Below are positions 16,549 through 24,928 of a stretch of 64,000 bases of DNA, piece after piece. The position numbers were made by a program, and so were the translations under genes. The stretch covers positions 1 to 64,000 of the forward strand of contig JADLBW010000069.1 in NCBI GenBank assembly GCA_020847515.1, in the 5' to 3' direction. Source of the DNA: Pirellulales bacterium (GTDB lineage Bacteria > Planctomycetota > Planctomycetia > Pirellulales > Lacipirellulaceae). The stretch's first letter is position 1, and every line of letters starts with the position of its first letter. A model generated the notes under the pieces. The model worked only from the letters and a program-made list of their open reading frames with translations, was not told where the DNA came from and searched no databases.

Positions 16549-18852
16549 ATGTCCTGCAGTGCCCGCCATGGACGACTCGCAGTAGCCCCTTGGAAGGCGG
16601 TCGTTGCTGCGCTTGTCGCGGGGATCGTCGGGTGCGCGGGTTTGCGTTGCCCGCGAATTGATCCGACAGGCGAGCGATGCCTGATCTGGCCGAAGGACGA
16701 GCCGGCGGTCGCCGCGGTCGCTCCGCCGACCAACCCGTTAGCGCCGCCGGCGACGACCGACCCATACTATCCGCAGATTCCTGCCGCGGCCCCGACGATG
16801 TCCGCGGTCACGCCGGCCGCGGCGACTGTCGTTCAACGGCCCCAGGATCAGCTTTCAGTTACTCCCGCCCGAGTGCTGGCGCCCGTGGGTAGCGAAGTCG
16901 TCCTCAAGGCCAGCATCTGCACGAGCGACGGCTATACGCTCGCCGATCAAAAGATCGAGTGGATGCTCGGTCGCAGCGGCGTCGGCCAGTTCGTGGAGGT
17001 CGGCGGCAAAGGCGTCTTTCACCCCCCCTTATTCCCTTGGAACGGCGGCAAGAAGGTCGACAACTACCTGGCTACCGGCTACACCGCCAACGGGCCGCTG
17101 TGCATCGATCGGGGCACGGCCGACCCGACCGACGACGTTAACGTACATCGCGGCGACGGATGGATCAGCGTGACATCCCCCAACGAGGGGACGAGTCACG
17201 TGACGGTCTATGCGCCCGCCGTCCAGTCGTGGGACCAGCGGAAGGCGGCCGCAACGATCTACTGGGTGGATGTACAGTGGAGCTTCCCCCCGCCGGTCGT
17301 TGTCAGCGCCGGGCAAGGCGAGACGCTGACAACGGTGGTCACCCGCCAGAGCGACGGTACGCCGCTAGCAGGTTGGGTTGTGAGGTACGAGGTGGCCGAT
17401 GCTGCCGGTAGCGAGTCCGGCGTGCGGGAAGTCGTCACCGAGGCCGACGGCCGTGCCGCCGCGCAGGTTACGCCCACCGCCTCGGGCGCAGCAAGCTCGC
17501 AGATCAATATGCAACTCATTCGACCGGCCGGCCTGGGAGGCAGCGATGCTCCGCGACTGGTAGTTGCCAGCGGCTCGACCACCGTGAATTGGAGCGGCGG
17601 TTCGACATACCTGCCGCCGGAAACGGCCCCGTCCGTCCCAGCGGCCCCCCCGGCTCTGCCGTCGACTCCGCAGAATCCGTCCACGCCGCAGCCGCAGTTG
17701 CCCTCCGCCATTGGCGCACGGCTGGAGCTACAGCTCGAAGGCCCGACCGAGGCCGTGGTGGGCGCCAACGCCCCGCTACGGATCGTCCTTCGCAACGCGG
17801 GCGACGCCCCGGCGTCGAACGTCGTGCTTCGCGACGATTTCGATCCGGCGTTTTATTTCCCGTTTGATCCGGCGTCAAAAGGAATCGCCAAACGGATCGG
17901 TACGCTGCAACCGGGTCAGCTTTACGATGAGACGCTCCCGTTTCAGGTGAATAAGGCGGGCCGGTTGTGCCACCAGATCGTCGCTCAAGCTGACGGGGCT
18001 GCGCCCGTAAATCGGTCGCACTGCGTCAACGTCGCCGAGCCGCCGCCGCAGCGCGAAGCGCTGCTGGACGTTCGACTGGACGGCGAGCGACAGCGCGTCG
18101 TCGGTGAGACGGCCACGTTCGTGATTACCGTCAAGAACGCTGGGCAAGTCCCGCTCGTAAACGTCGAAACGGTCGAGGAATATCTGCCGGCGTCGGTCTT
18201 GCAGCCGATAGCCGAGCCAGGCGTCGAGGTAGTCAGTAATACGGTAAGTCGTCGCATTCCGCGGCTCGACGTAGGCCAGCAACAGCGGTTTGAGACGCGC
18301 GTCCTTTGTCTGCGTCCGGCAGCGACGGTCGGCCCGATTGTGCGGGCCAGCGCCCAGACCGATCCGCCGTCGCATGTGCTGCAGAAGCACGACGATCACT
18401 ACCTTGAAATCATCGCCCGAGACGGCGCCCGGCCCGGCGGCCCCGCGGGGCCAACGCCCCCGCCCGCCGGCAGCGCTCCGCTGGGCGTGGCCGTCGCCTT
18501 CTTGCCAACGCCAGCCCGCGTCGGCGCTAGCGCGACGTGCGAAGTGACAGTGAGCAATCGCTCGTCGGACGTACAGGAACAAGTGGCTGTGAAGGCGGCC
18601 TTTCCGCCCGAATTGGCCGTAGACGCCGCTCGTATTCAAGGTCCGCCGAACATACAGTGGCGGCTCGACGGAAATGCCGTGACCTTTACGCCGCTAGCCG
18701 CGCTGCGACCAACGGAGGTGATTCGCTTTGTCATTGGGATCAATCCCCAGCAATCGGGGGTGGTCTCGGTGACGGCCGGCGCAATCAGCAGTGCGTTCCG
18801 ACAGGGGGTGTCGCGGACCGAGCAGCTAGAGGTCATCGGCAACACGCGATGA
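16549..18852 (+). CDS. DUF11-repeat lipoprotein, cell-surface structural protein
   Basis: Predicted lipoprotein of 767 residues. The start at 16549 replaces the ORF-track GTG because a classical lipoprotein signal follows it: basic residues, then VVAALVAGIVGC, where IVGC is the lipobox. GGAG lies 11 nt upstream. After a Pro/Ala-rich linker come several Ig-like domains: a region with KIEWMLGRSGVGQFVEV and VTSPNEGTSHVTVYAP (residues about 95-290), then at least three DUF11-type repeats. The repeats are marked by IVLRNAGDAPASNVVLRD, ITVKNAGQVPLVNVE and VTVSNRSSDVQEQVAV. Such proteins occur at the surface of planctomycetes and may contribute to the envelope. No enzyme motif is present. Confidence 0.82.
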   Translation: MSCSARHGRLAVAPWKAVVAALVAGIVGCAGLRCPRIDPTGERCLIWPKDEPAVAAVAPPTNPLAPPATTDPYYPQIPAAAPTMSAVTPAAATVVQRPQDQLSVTPARVLAPVGSEVVLKASICTSDGYTLADQKIEWMLGRSGVGQFVEVGGKGVFHPPLFPWNGGKKVDNYLATGYTANGPLCIDRGTADPTDDVNVHRGDGWISVTSPNEGTSHVTVYAPAVQSWDQRKAAATIYWVDVQWSFPPPVVVSAGQGETLTTVVTRQSDGTPLAGWVVRYEVADAAGSESGVREVVTEADGRAAAQVTPTASGAASSQINMQLIRPAGLGGSDAPRLVVASGSTTVNWSGGSTYLPPETAPSVPAAPPALPSTPQNPSTPQPQLPSAIGARLELQLEGPTEAVVGANAPLRIVLRNAGDAPASNVVLRDDFDPAFYFPFDPASKGIAKRIGTLQPGQLYDETLPFQVNKAGRLCHQIVAQADGAAPVNRSHCVNVAEPPPQREALLDVRLDGERQRVVGETATFVITVKNAGQVPLVNVETVEEYLPASVLQPIAEPGVEVVSNTVSRRIPRLDVGQQQRFETRVLCLRPAATVGPIVRASAQTDPPSHVLQKHDDHYLEIIARDGARPGGPAGPTPPPAGSAPLGVAVAFLPTPARVGASATCEVTVSNRSSDVQEQVAVKAAFPPELAVDAARIQGPPNIQWRLDGNAVTFTPLAALRPTEVIRFVIGINPQQSGVVSVTAGAISSAFRQGVSRTEQLEVIGNTR

Positions 18853-18907
18853 GCCGCCCTGAAGCCAATCGCATGGCCTATAGCTAGCGGTCGCCGATTG
18901 TGGCACG

Positions 18908-19336
18908 ATGGCTGGGATGCCGCGATTCGTCCTATTACGCCACGAGTGCCCGCCGAATTACGGCAAGCCAAGTCACTGGGATCTGATGCTGGAGCGCGCC
19001 GGCGTCCTGATGACCTGGAGCTTGGAAGAGCTGCCGATCGCCTGGCAGCAGGCCATTGGGCAAGAGCCGGCGGGTCGCCCTGCGGCGACGCTCGTTGCCC
19101 GCAAGTTGCCGGACCATCGGCTGGCATACTTGGAGTATGAAGGCCCGCTGAGCGCCGGCCGCGGCCATGTCACACGCTGCGCTGCCGGAGAGTATTGTGT
19201 AATGCAGGCGTCGCGCGAGCGGTGGTGCATTGACTTAACCAGCGACACGCTCGTCGGGGCCGTAGTGCTTAGTCAAGATGATGGCGCCATCTGGCGCCTG
19301 GCGGTCGATGCGCAGCCGCAACGCAGCGGGGAATGA
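18908..19336 (+). CDS. stand-alone LigD-type 3'-phosphoesterase (PE) domain protein
   Basis: 142-residue protein corresponding to the phosphoesterase domain that normally forms the N-terminus of the repair ligase LigD, which trims 3'-phosphate and ribonucleotide ends. All four metal/catalytic positions can be matched: H12 and H23-x-D25 in RHECPP ... SHWDLMLE, and H70 in PDHRLAYLEYEG. Spacing between the first two histidines is 11 rather than 6, so a short loop is inserted. No ligase, polymerase or Ku gene lies nearby. The gene is 55 bp downstream of the DUF11 lipoprotein and convergent with the next gene. ATG at 18917 is an alternative start. Fold assignment is by motif, not alignment. Confidence 0.72.
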   Translation: MAGMPRFVLLRHECPPNYGKPSHWDLMLERAGVLMTWSLEELPIAWQQAIGQEPAGRPAATLVARKLPDHRLAYLEYEGPLSAGRGHVTRCAAGEYCVMQASRERWCIDLTSDTLVGAVVLSQDDGAIWRLAVDAQPQRSGE

Positions 19337-19378
19337 TGCGACGCCACTACGCCGTCTCGACGCCGGAAATGTCGCACA

Positions 19379-20161
19379 TCACGGCAGAGGTGTTGATGCG
19401 CTGGCGTACGTTGCTTGCCGATTGCCGCTGCGCCACGCCGGCAGACGTATGTCACTCATCGCGGTGCTGCCCTTAGCGGCCGCCGCGGTCTCCCGGGGTT
19501 CGACGCTGCCAGCCAGTAGCAACTCGCCGTCGCGGAGCTCGATCCGTTGCAATGTGCGGCGTTCATTGTCGGTCGATAAGGCGTCGGCGACCGAAACCAG
19601 CAGCACCGGGTCGCCTTGTTCTTCAGCCCATCGAATGGGAATGCCCAGTTTCTCTGCGCCCAACGCCACCTCCTGCACGACGCGGGACATCGGCAGCGGC
19701 AGCAACCCGGCAAACGCCTTCCGTAACCGAACGGCCGCGAGATCGTCTTCCGGCAACGACGCCGCGCCTTCGATGGAAATGACCGTTTCCAGCGTCTTGC
19801 CGCGGTAACGATAGCCCAGCATGCACCGGTTCTCGCGGAAGGCGACGCGCGGGTCGGCGACCTGCGGCGGCAGAAAGGTGGGATACTTCTCCTGCAGAAT
19901 CGTCACCAGCCAGCCGTTGACCTCCTCGTCGCTAAAGACCATTTCCCAAGCGCCCACGGGCGCAGGTTCGCTGACCAGGTCCTCTACCCGGTCTTCCATT
20001 CGCTGGGCGGCCGTTTGCAACTGCTCCGGCGGCGCTTGGACGGCCTCAGCGTAGAATGGCCTCACCCGATGCATCGCCTGCAGGGCATACCCTCCCAGGC
20101 CCGCTGCCGCTAGCAGCAAGCATCCCAGCGCAAGCATGAGGGTTCTACGTCGGGCTGTCAT
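19379..20161 (-). CDS. membrane-anchored protein of unknown function
   Basis: 260 residues. One N-terminal transmembrane segment (LMLALGCLLLAAAGLGGYAL, residues 8-27) after an Arg-rich start, with no Cys for lipidation, indicates an anchored extracytoplasmic protein. The soluble part has a predicted mixed alpha/beta pattern: FSDEEVNGWLVTIL, VAFRENRCMLGYRYRG, TVISIEGAA. FSDEEVNGWL resembles the opening of lipid-binding or LolA-like beta-sheet proteins, but not well enough to assign. The final 20 residues are Ala/Thr-rich. I do not recognise the family. It is convergent with the PE-domain gene and divergent from lysS. Confidence 0.7.
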   Translation of the reverse strand: MTARRRTLMLALGCLLLAAAGLGGYALQAMHRVRPFYAEAVQAPPEQLQTAAQRMEDRVEDLVSEPAPVGAWEMVFSDEEVNGWLVTILQEKYPTFLPPQVADPRVAFRENRCMLGYRYRGKTLETVISIEGAASLPEDDLAAVRLRKAFAGLLPLPMSRVVQEVALGAEKLGIPIRWAEEQGDPVLLVSVADALSTDNERRTLQRIELRDGELLLAGSVEPRETAAAAKGSTAMSDIRLPAWRSGNRQATYASASTPLP

Positions 20162-20497
20162 GCGGGAGTGTCGAACGATCTACTGCGAAGAACGGCGGGC
20201 GCTTAGCGGCAGGAATCCTAGTAAGGGTACGTATTGGGGTCAATTGATCGGCGGATTCGCCGCGGCGGAGGGAGGCGTGGATATCGGGTGCTATAGGCGC
20301 GTTGCAGCGGCAGTTGACCCGGAGCCAGTAACTAGCAATTGACGGGGCGAGACGGTCCGGGCCGCTCGTGGAGTGCCGTTGACCCCCGGTAGGTCTTCAC
20401 TAAAATCTTTCCACTCTTGACCTTAGTTCGATAACTCGCGCGTACGGCAGCCGCTGCGGCTCTACGACCGCGTGCCATGACACGCGCTGGAACGGTA
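20162..20497. other. divergent intergenic region upstream of lysS
   Basis: 336 bp without a gene. It contains the lysS promoter (20379-20406). There is no T-box stem or lysine-riboswitch core, so no RNA control of lysS is visible. Two more TTGACC/TTGACG hexamers (about 20308 and 20337) lack a correctly spaced -10. Confidence 0.55.
20379..20406 (+). promoter_or_regulatory. sigma-70 promoter of lysS
   Basis: TTGACC (20379-20384), 16-bp spacer, TAAAAT (20401-20406): each hexamer has five of six consensus bases. Start expected near 20413, giving an 85-nt leader to the ATG at 20498. Confidence 0.68.
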
Positions 20498-22165
20498 ATG
20501 ACCGACGAACCCAACCCCACGGCCCCCGCCGTCGATGAATCGTTTCTTACCGCCGCCCGCCGCGCCAAACTGGCTCGCATCATCGAATTGGGCCATGACC
20601 CTTGGGGCAGCCGGTTCGACGATCGGCAGTCGATTGGCGAAATCCGCGCCCGGGCCGGGGAGATCCTTTTTCGCCGGTCGTCGGGAATCGACCTGGAGCT
20701 GCCATCGCTGGACACCGAGGAGCAGCGGGCCGCTTTCCGCGGCTGGCTGGCCGAGCAAGGCGCCGGCGAAATGGCAGGCCCGCGGGTGCGGGCCGCCGGC
20801 CGGATCGTGTTGTCGCGCGACGCAGGCAAGCTGAAGTTCATCGATATTCGCGACATGACCGGCCAGATACAGCTTTTCGTCGGCAAGGCTCAAGTGAGCG
20901 ACGATTGGGAGCTGGCCGAAAACTTCGATCTGGGCGACATCATTGGCGTCGATGGATCGCTTCGCCGCACCAAGACCGGCGAACTTTCGATTTTCGCCGA
21001 AAGCCTGTACATTCTCGCAAAATCGCTCGAAACCCCGCCGGAGAAACATAGCGGCCTGCAGGATGCCGAGTTGCGCCAGCGGCAGCGATACCTCGACCTG
21101 ATTTACAACGAGGGGTCGCTCGACCGCTTTCTCCAGCGGACGCAAATCGTCGCCGCCATTCGCAAGACCCTCGGCGATCGCGGCTTTGTCGAAGTCGAGG
21201 GGCCGACGCTGCACGCCATCGCCGGCGGCGCCGCCGCCCGGCCGTTCACGACCCATCACAACGCGCTGGACATCGACCTGTACATGCGGATCGCATTAGA
21301 GCTGCACCTCAAGCGGCTCTTGGTGGGCGGCATCGAACGGGTGTACGAACTCGGGCGAGTCTACCGTAACGAGGGGATCAGTCCCCGGCATAACCCCGAA
21401 TTCACAATGCTCGAGGCGTACCAGGCCTATGGCGATTACCGCACGATGATGGACCTCACCGAGGAGTGCATTTGCGAGGCCATCCAGGCGATTGGCGGGT
21501 CGCGGGACGTTGGTTGCGAGCCGCGGGTGATCGACGCCAGCGATCGGCCCGCCTCGCTGGCCATGTCGCGATCGCCCGTCGCGACCTGCTATGAGCTTCC
21601 TTGGGGCGACAAGAAGATCAATTTCTGCCGGCCGTTCGCCCGCAAAACTTACGCGGAGCTGTTCCAGCAACATACGCGCGTAAGCGCCCAAGACGAAGTC
21701 GCCGTCGCCAAGCTTGCGAAGTCCCTGGGTCTTGAAACCGCTGGCCGCCATCCCGACGTGATCAAGAACGACGTGTTCGAAGCGAAGGTCGAAGACCAGC
21801 TCGTGGGCCCGATCTTCGTATTGGATTACCCGGCAAGCATTTGCCCGCTCACCAAGCGGAAGGCCGACGACCCGGCCGTTGCCGAGCGGTTCGAACTGTT
21901 CGTCGGCGGGATGGAGATCGCCAACGCCTACACGGAATTAAACGACCCGGACCTGCAGGAAGAGCTGTTCCGCAGCCAGCTCGCCGGCCTGAGCGAAGAG
22001 GACTCCATGGCGAAAATGGATCAGGACTTCATCCGCGCCCTTCGCCACGGCATGCCGCCCGCCGGGGGGCTCGGCATCGGCATCGACCGGCTGGTAATGC
22101 TGCTCACGAATTCCGCCTCCATTAGGGACATTATCCTGTTTCCGCTGTTGCGACCGGAGAAGTAA
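20498..22165 (+). CDS. lysS: lysyl-tRNA synthetase, class II
   Basis: Charges tRNA-Lys. An N-terminal OB-fold anticodon-binding domain (residues about 65-180, including VRAAGRIVLSRDAGKLKFIDIRD) is followed by the class II catalytic core. Motif 1 is at GFVEVEGPTLH, motif 2 at RVYRNEGISPRHNPEFTMLE, and motif 3 at GLGIGIDRLVMLL. The KADDPAVAERFELFVGGMEIANAYTELNDP stretch is the Lys-binding pocket of the LysRS type. ATG at 20498 (MTDEPN) is preferred over 20477 because GGAA lies 6 nt before it. About 555 residues, slightly longer than E. coli LysRS because of the middle of the core. Confidence 0.95.
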   Translation: MTDEPNPTAPAVDESFLTAARRAKLARIIELGHDPWGSRFDDRQSIGEIRARAGEILFRRSSGIDLELPSLDTEEQRAAFRGWLAEQGAGEMAGPRVRAAGRIVLSRDAGKLKFIDIRDMTGQIQLFVGKAQVSDDWELAENFDLGDIIGVDGSLRRTKTGELSIFAESLYILAKSLETPPEKHSGLQDAELRQRQRYLDLIYNEGSLDRFLQRTQIVAAIRKTLGDRGFVEVEGPTLHAIAGGAAARPFTTHHNALDIDLYMRIALELHLKRLLVGGIERVYELGRVYRNEGISPRHNPEFTMLEAYQAYGDYRTMMDLTEECICEAIQAIGGSRDVGCEPRVIDASDRPASLAMSRSPVATCYELPWGDKKINFCRPFARKTYAELFQQHTRVSAQDEVAVAKLAKSLGLETAGRHPDVIKNDVFEAKVEDQLVGPIFVLDYPASICPLTKRKADDPAVAERFELFVGGMEIANAYTELNDPDLQEELFRSQLAGLSEEDSMAKMDQDFIRALRHGMPPAGGLGIGIDRLVMLLTNSASIRDIILFPLLRPEK

Positions 22166-22211
22166 AAGAGCTGTCAGTTGTCAGCCCCCAGCGGTCAGCC
22201 AGAAAACTCTT

Positions 22212-22239
22212 GCTGATAGCTGAAAGCTGATCGCTGATC
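22212..22239. repeat. heptamer repeat between lysS and the lol-type permease
   Basis: Four tandem copies of the heptamer GCTGATN (GCTGATA, GCTGAAA, GCTGATC, GCTGATC) lie in a 95-bp spacer, preceded by several GTCAG(C/T) units. The spacer reads like low-complexity slippage sequence, not a structured RNA. Confidence 0.7.
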
Positions 22240-22260
22240 GCTCGCCATGGAAGGCGAACT

Positions 22261-23820
22261 ATGTACAAGCTTCTGCTCTGCTGGCGTTACCTGCGGACCC
22301 GGTATATCGCGCTGGTGTGCATCATCAGCGTCACGCTCGGCGTGGCGACGATGATCGTCGTCAACAGCGTCATGGCCGGCTTCACGCACGAGATGCAGGA
22401 CCGGCTCAACGGCATGCTGGGCGACTTGATCTTCCGCAGCCGGAGCCTGGACGGAGTGCTCGACGCCGACGCCCATATGGCCAAAATACGCGAGGTGGCG
22501 GGCGATGCCGTCGCCGGCATGTCGCCCACGGTGCACGTCCCGGCCCTGATGTATCTCACCGTGGGCGGAGAACTGATGCCGCGGCAAATCACCCTCGTCG
22601 GCATCGACGAGAAGACCTACGCCTCGGTCAGCTCGTTCGGAAAATATCTGCAGCATCCAGAAAACCGGCGTCAGCTCGACTTCTCGCTGCGCGACGGCGG
22701 ATATGACGTCGTCGACCACCAGGCCGATGCCGCCGCCGCAAAGCCGCGGTCGGTCATGAAGAATGCCGGCTGGCCCTGGCGGCGCTATAAAGCAATGCTC
22801 AACCGCGAGCGCGCCGAACAAGAACGATTGAGTCAGCGCAGCGTCGCGGCCGATGCCCAGCCGCCGGTCGAGCAGACCGTCCACACGCAGAACCCCTTTC
22901 AATCCATCGCCGCCGCCGGAAGCGAGAGAGAGCCCGAGGGCCGCGAATTCGACCCCGCCTCCGAGCAGCATCCGGGTATCGTGCTTGGCATCGGGATTTG
23001 CGGCTTCCGCATGCCGGACGGAACGGACCAGTTCCTTGGTCTGCCTGGCGACGACGTGAAGATCAGCTACCCGCTCTCGGTCTTGCCGGTGAAGATCGCC
23101 AGCCACGACTACACGGTAGTCGATTTTTACGAGAGCAAGATGAGCGAATACGACAGCAATTTCGCCTTCGTGCCCCTCAAGGTGCTGCAGCAGAATCGCG
23201 GCTTGATCGATCCCGAGACCGGCGTCGGCAAGTTCACGTCGATTCAGATCAAACTCAAGCCAGGCGCCAGCGCCGAGGCCGTGCGCGACCGGCTGCAAAA
23301 CGCCTTTCCTGCGCAATTCTATCAGGTGAACACCTGGCGCGACGAGCAAGGTCCGCTGTTGGCGGCCGTACACATGGAGACAATGGTCCTGAACGTTCTG
23401 CTGTTCATGATCATCGCCGTAGCGGGCTTCGGCATCCTGGCGATCTTCTACATGATCGTCGTTGAGAAGACCCGCGATATTGGCATTCTAAAATCGCTTG
23501 GCGCCTCGGGGGGCGGCGTAATGGGCATCTTCCTCGGGTACGGCCTGAGTCTCGGCATGGTCGGCGCCGGCGCAGGCGCCGGGCTGGGGCTGTTGTTCGT
23601 AGCGAAAATCAATGAAATCGCCGACCTGCTCGCACGAGCGACCGGCCAACCGGTGTTCGATCCCTCGGTGTACTACTTCTACAGGATCCCGACGATCGTC
23701 GAGCCGTTCACGGTGGCCTGGATTGCCGCTGGCGCCGTCGCCATTGCGGTGCTTGCCAGCGTGCTGCCGGCGCGGCGCGCGGCCCGACTTCACCCCGTGC
23801 GAGCCTTGCGCTATGAGTAA
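22261..23820 (+). CDS. LolC/LolE-type ABC transporter permease
   Basis: Inner-membrane permease of the MacB/FtsX-LolCE superfamily, likely moving lipoproteins or other envelope cargo. Residues 10-40 are the first membrane helix in LCWRYLRTRYIALVCIISVTLG, then a periplasmic domain of about 330 residues. The FtsX domain with three more helices follows (VLNVLLFMIIAVAGFGILAIFYMIVVEKTRDIGILKSLGAS onward). An unusual insert of about 90 residues (roughly 150-240) is rich in Ala, Glu and Gln and probably unstructured. It overlaps the ATP-binding gene by 8 nt (ATGAGTAA), so the two are translated together. GGAAGG sits 6 nt before the ATG. Confidence 0.88.
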   Translation: MYKLLLCWRYLRTRYIALVCIISVTLGVATMIVVNSVMAGFTHEMQDRLNGMLGDLIFRSRSLDGVLDADAHMAKIREVAGDAVAGMSPTVHVPALMYLTVGGELMPRQITLVGIDEKTYASVSSFGKYLQHPENRRQLDFSLRDGGYDVVDHQADAAAAKPRSVMKNAGWPWRRYKAMLNRERAEQERLSQRSVAADAQPPVEQTVHTQNPFQSIAAAGSEREPEGREFDPASEQHPGIVLGIGICGFRMPDGTDQFLGLPGDDVKISYPLSVLPVKIASHDYTVVDFYESKMSEYDSNFAFVPLKVLQQNRGLIDPETGVGKFTSIQIKLKPGASAEAVRDRLQNAFPAQFYQVNTWRDEQGPLLAAVHMETMVLNVLLFMIIAVAGFGILAIFYMIVVEKTRDIGILKSLGASGGGVMGIFLGYGLSLGMVGAGAGAGLGLLFVAKINEIADLLARATGQPVFDPSVYYFYRIPTIVEPFTVAWIAAGAVAIAVLASVLPARRAARLHPVRALRYE

Positions 23821-24697
23821 TCTGCCCCTGGACGCATCGGCTACTGTCACTGCGCCCGTCTGCCTGCGACCGAGGCGCGCCAGCGATTTGCCCGGCGACG
23901 ACGCCGACGCCGGCGAAACGGCAGCGGCGGCGGTCGCTCCGCGCAAGTTGGCAGAACGCTACAGCTCGGCGACGGCGCCAGGCGCAGTCCCGACGCGAAC
24001 TTATGCCGTTCACCTGGCTTGCCGCAACTTGTTCAAGAGCTATCGCAAGGGCGCCATCGGCATTCCCGTACTGCAGGGCATCGATCTGGACGTTCACAAG
24101 GGCGAATTCCTGGCCATTGTCGGACAGAGCGGCTGCGGCAAAAGCACGTTGTTGCATCTGCTGGGGACGCTCGATCAGCCTGACGCCGGGGCCGTCTCGT
24201 TCGAAGGGCATCGTATCGACGACCTGCCGGCCACAGCCCGCGATCTGCTGCGCAATCGGCATTTCGGCATGATCTTCCAGTTCTATCACCTGCTGCCAGA
24301 GCTTTCGACCCTCGAGAACGTACTGGCGCCGGCCCTGATCGCCGAAGGCGCGCTGGGATATTGGCTCCGACGTTCGCAGCACCGCCGGCGGGCGCTCGAT
24401 TTGCTTAACCTCGTCGGCCTTTCCCACCGCGCCAAACATAAACCGCGCGAGCTATCCGGGGGCGAGATGCAGCGCGCCGCCATCGCACGAGCGCTGCTGT
24501 CCCGTCCCAAGGTGCTGCTGGCCGACGAGCCGACCGGCAACCTCGATCGATCTACCGGCGAGCAGATCATGCATATTCTGGGCGAGCTGAACCGTCGCGA
24601 CGGGCTCACCATCGTCATGGTGACGCACGATCCATGGATTGCCGGCCAGGCGGATCGTACGGTGCACTTGGTCGAAGGTCGAATCCAGCGGACGTAG
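23813..24697 (+). CDS. lolD: LolD-type ABC transporter ATP-binding protein
   Basis: Cytoplasmic ATPase partner of the preceding permease. The real start is ATG 23813, inside the upstream ORF, giving 294 residues. Residues 1-65 are a poorly ordered extension not usual in LolD. The ABC domain then has Walker A GQSGCGKST, the Q-loop MIFQFYHLLPELS, signature LSGGEMQR, Walker B VLLADEPTG and H-loop VTHD. FQFYHLLPELSTLENV is the LolD/MacB-specific stretch. Only one permease gene accompanies it; in E. coli two different permeases (LolC and LolE) are used, so a homodimer is likely here. Confidence 0.9.
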   Translation: MSNLPLDASATVTAPVCLRPRRASDLPGDDADAGETAAAAVAPRKLAERYSSATAPGAVPTRTYAVHLACRNLFKSYRKGAIGIPVLQGIDLDVHKGEFLAIVGQSGCGKSTLLHLLGTLDQPDAGAVSFEGHRIDDLPATARDLLRNRHFGMIFQFYHLLPELSTLENVLAPALIAEGALGYWLRRSQHRRRALDLLNLVGLSHRAKHKPRELSGGEMQRAAIARALLSRPKVLLADEPTGNLDRSTGEQIMHILGELNRRDGLTIVMVTHDPWIAGQADRTVHLVEGRIQRT

Positions 24698-24928
24698 GCG
24701 ATAATCGGCCGCCTGGCACGCCCGATAAGCGACCGTGCACCGCTTCGTCCAGCGGCTTCTCAGCGGCTGCGAACCTCGATGATCCAGCAAGGCTCCTGAT
24801 AACCGCGCAGGATAGGCCCCGGCGCCTGCAGAGGGAACGCTGCCGCCGGTCGCCGCCCGCGCCCATTCATGGTATTCTCAGGCTATCCTCTACGATCCTT
24901 CGGGCCCGCAGCAGCGCAACGAACGGCT

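Noticed and set aside
18896-18912. Sigma-54-like TGGCACG before the PE-domain gene
   Set aside because: The -12 half is CTGGG instead of TTGCW with GC missing, and it overlaps the start codon.
18908-19336. Part of an NHEJ operon
   Set aside because: No Ku, LigD polymerase or ATP-dependent ligase lies within the window; ligA is 23 kb away and NAD-dependent.
20413-20497. Possible T-box or lysine riboswitch in the lysS leader
   Set aside because: No specifier stem, T-box core, antiterminator or L-box core is visible in about 85 nt; the leader is too short for either.
22195-23373. 392-residue minus-strand ORF opposite the lol-type permease
   Set aside because: Shadow of a gene with clear FtsX features; no domain or start signal of its own.
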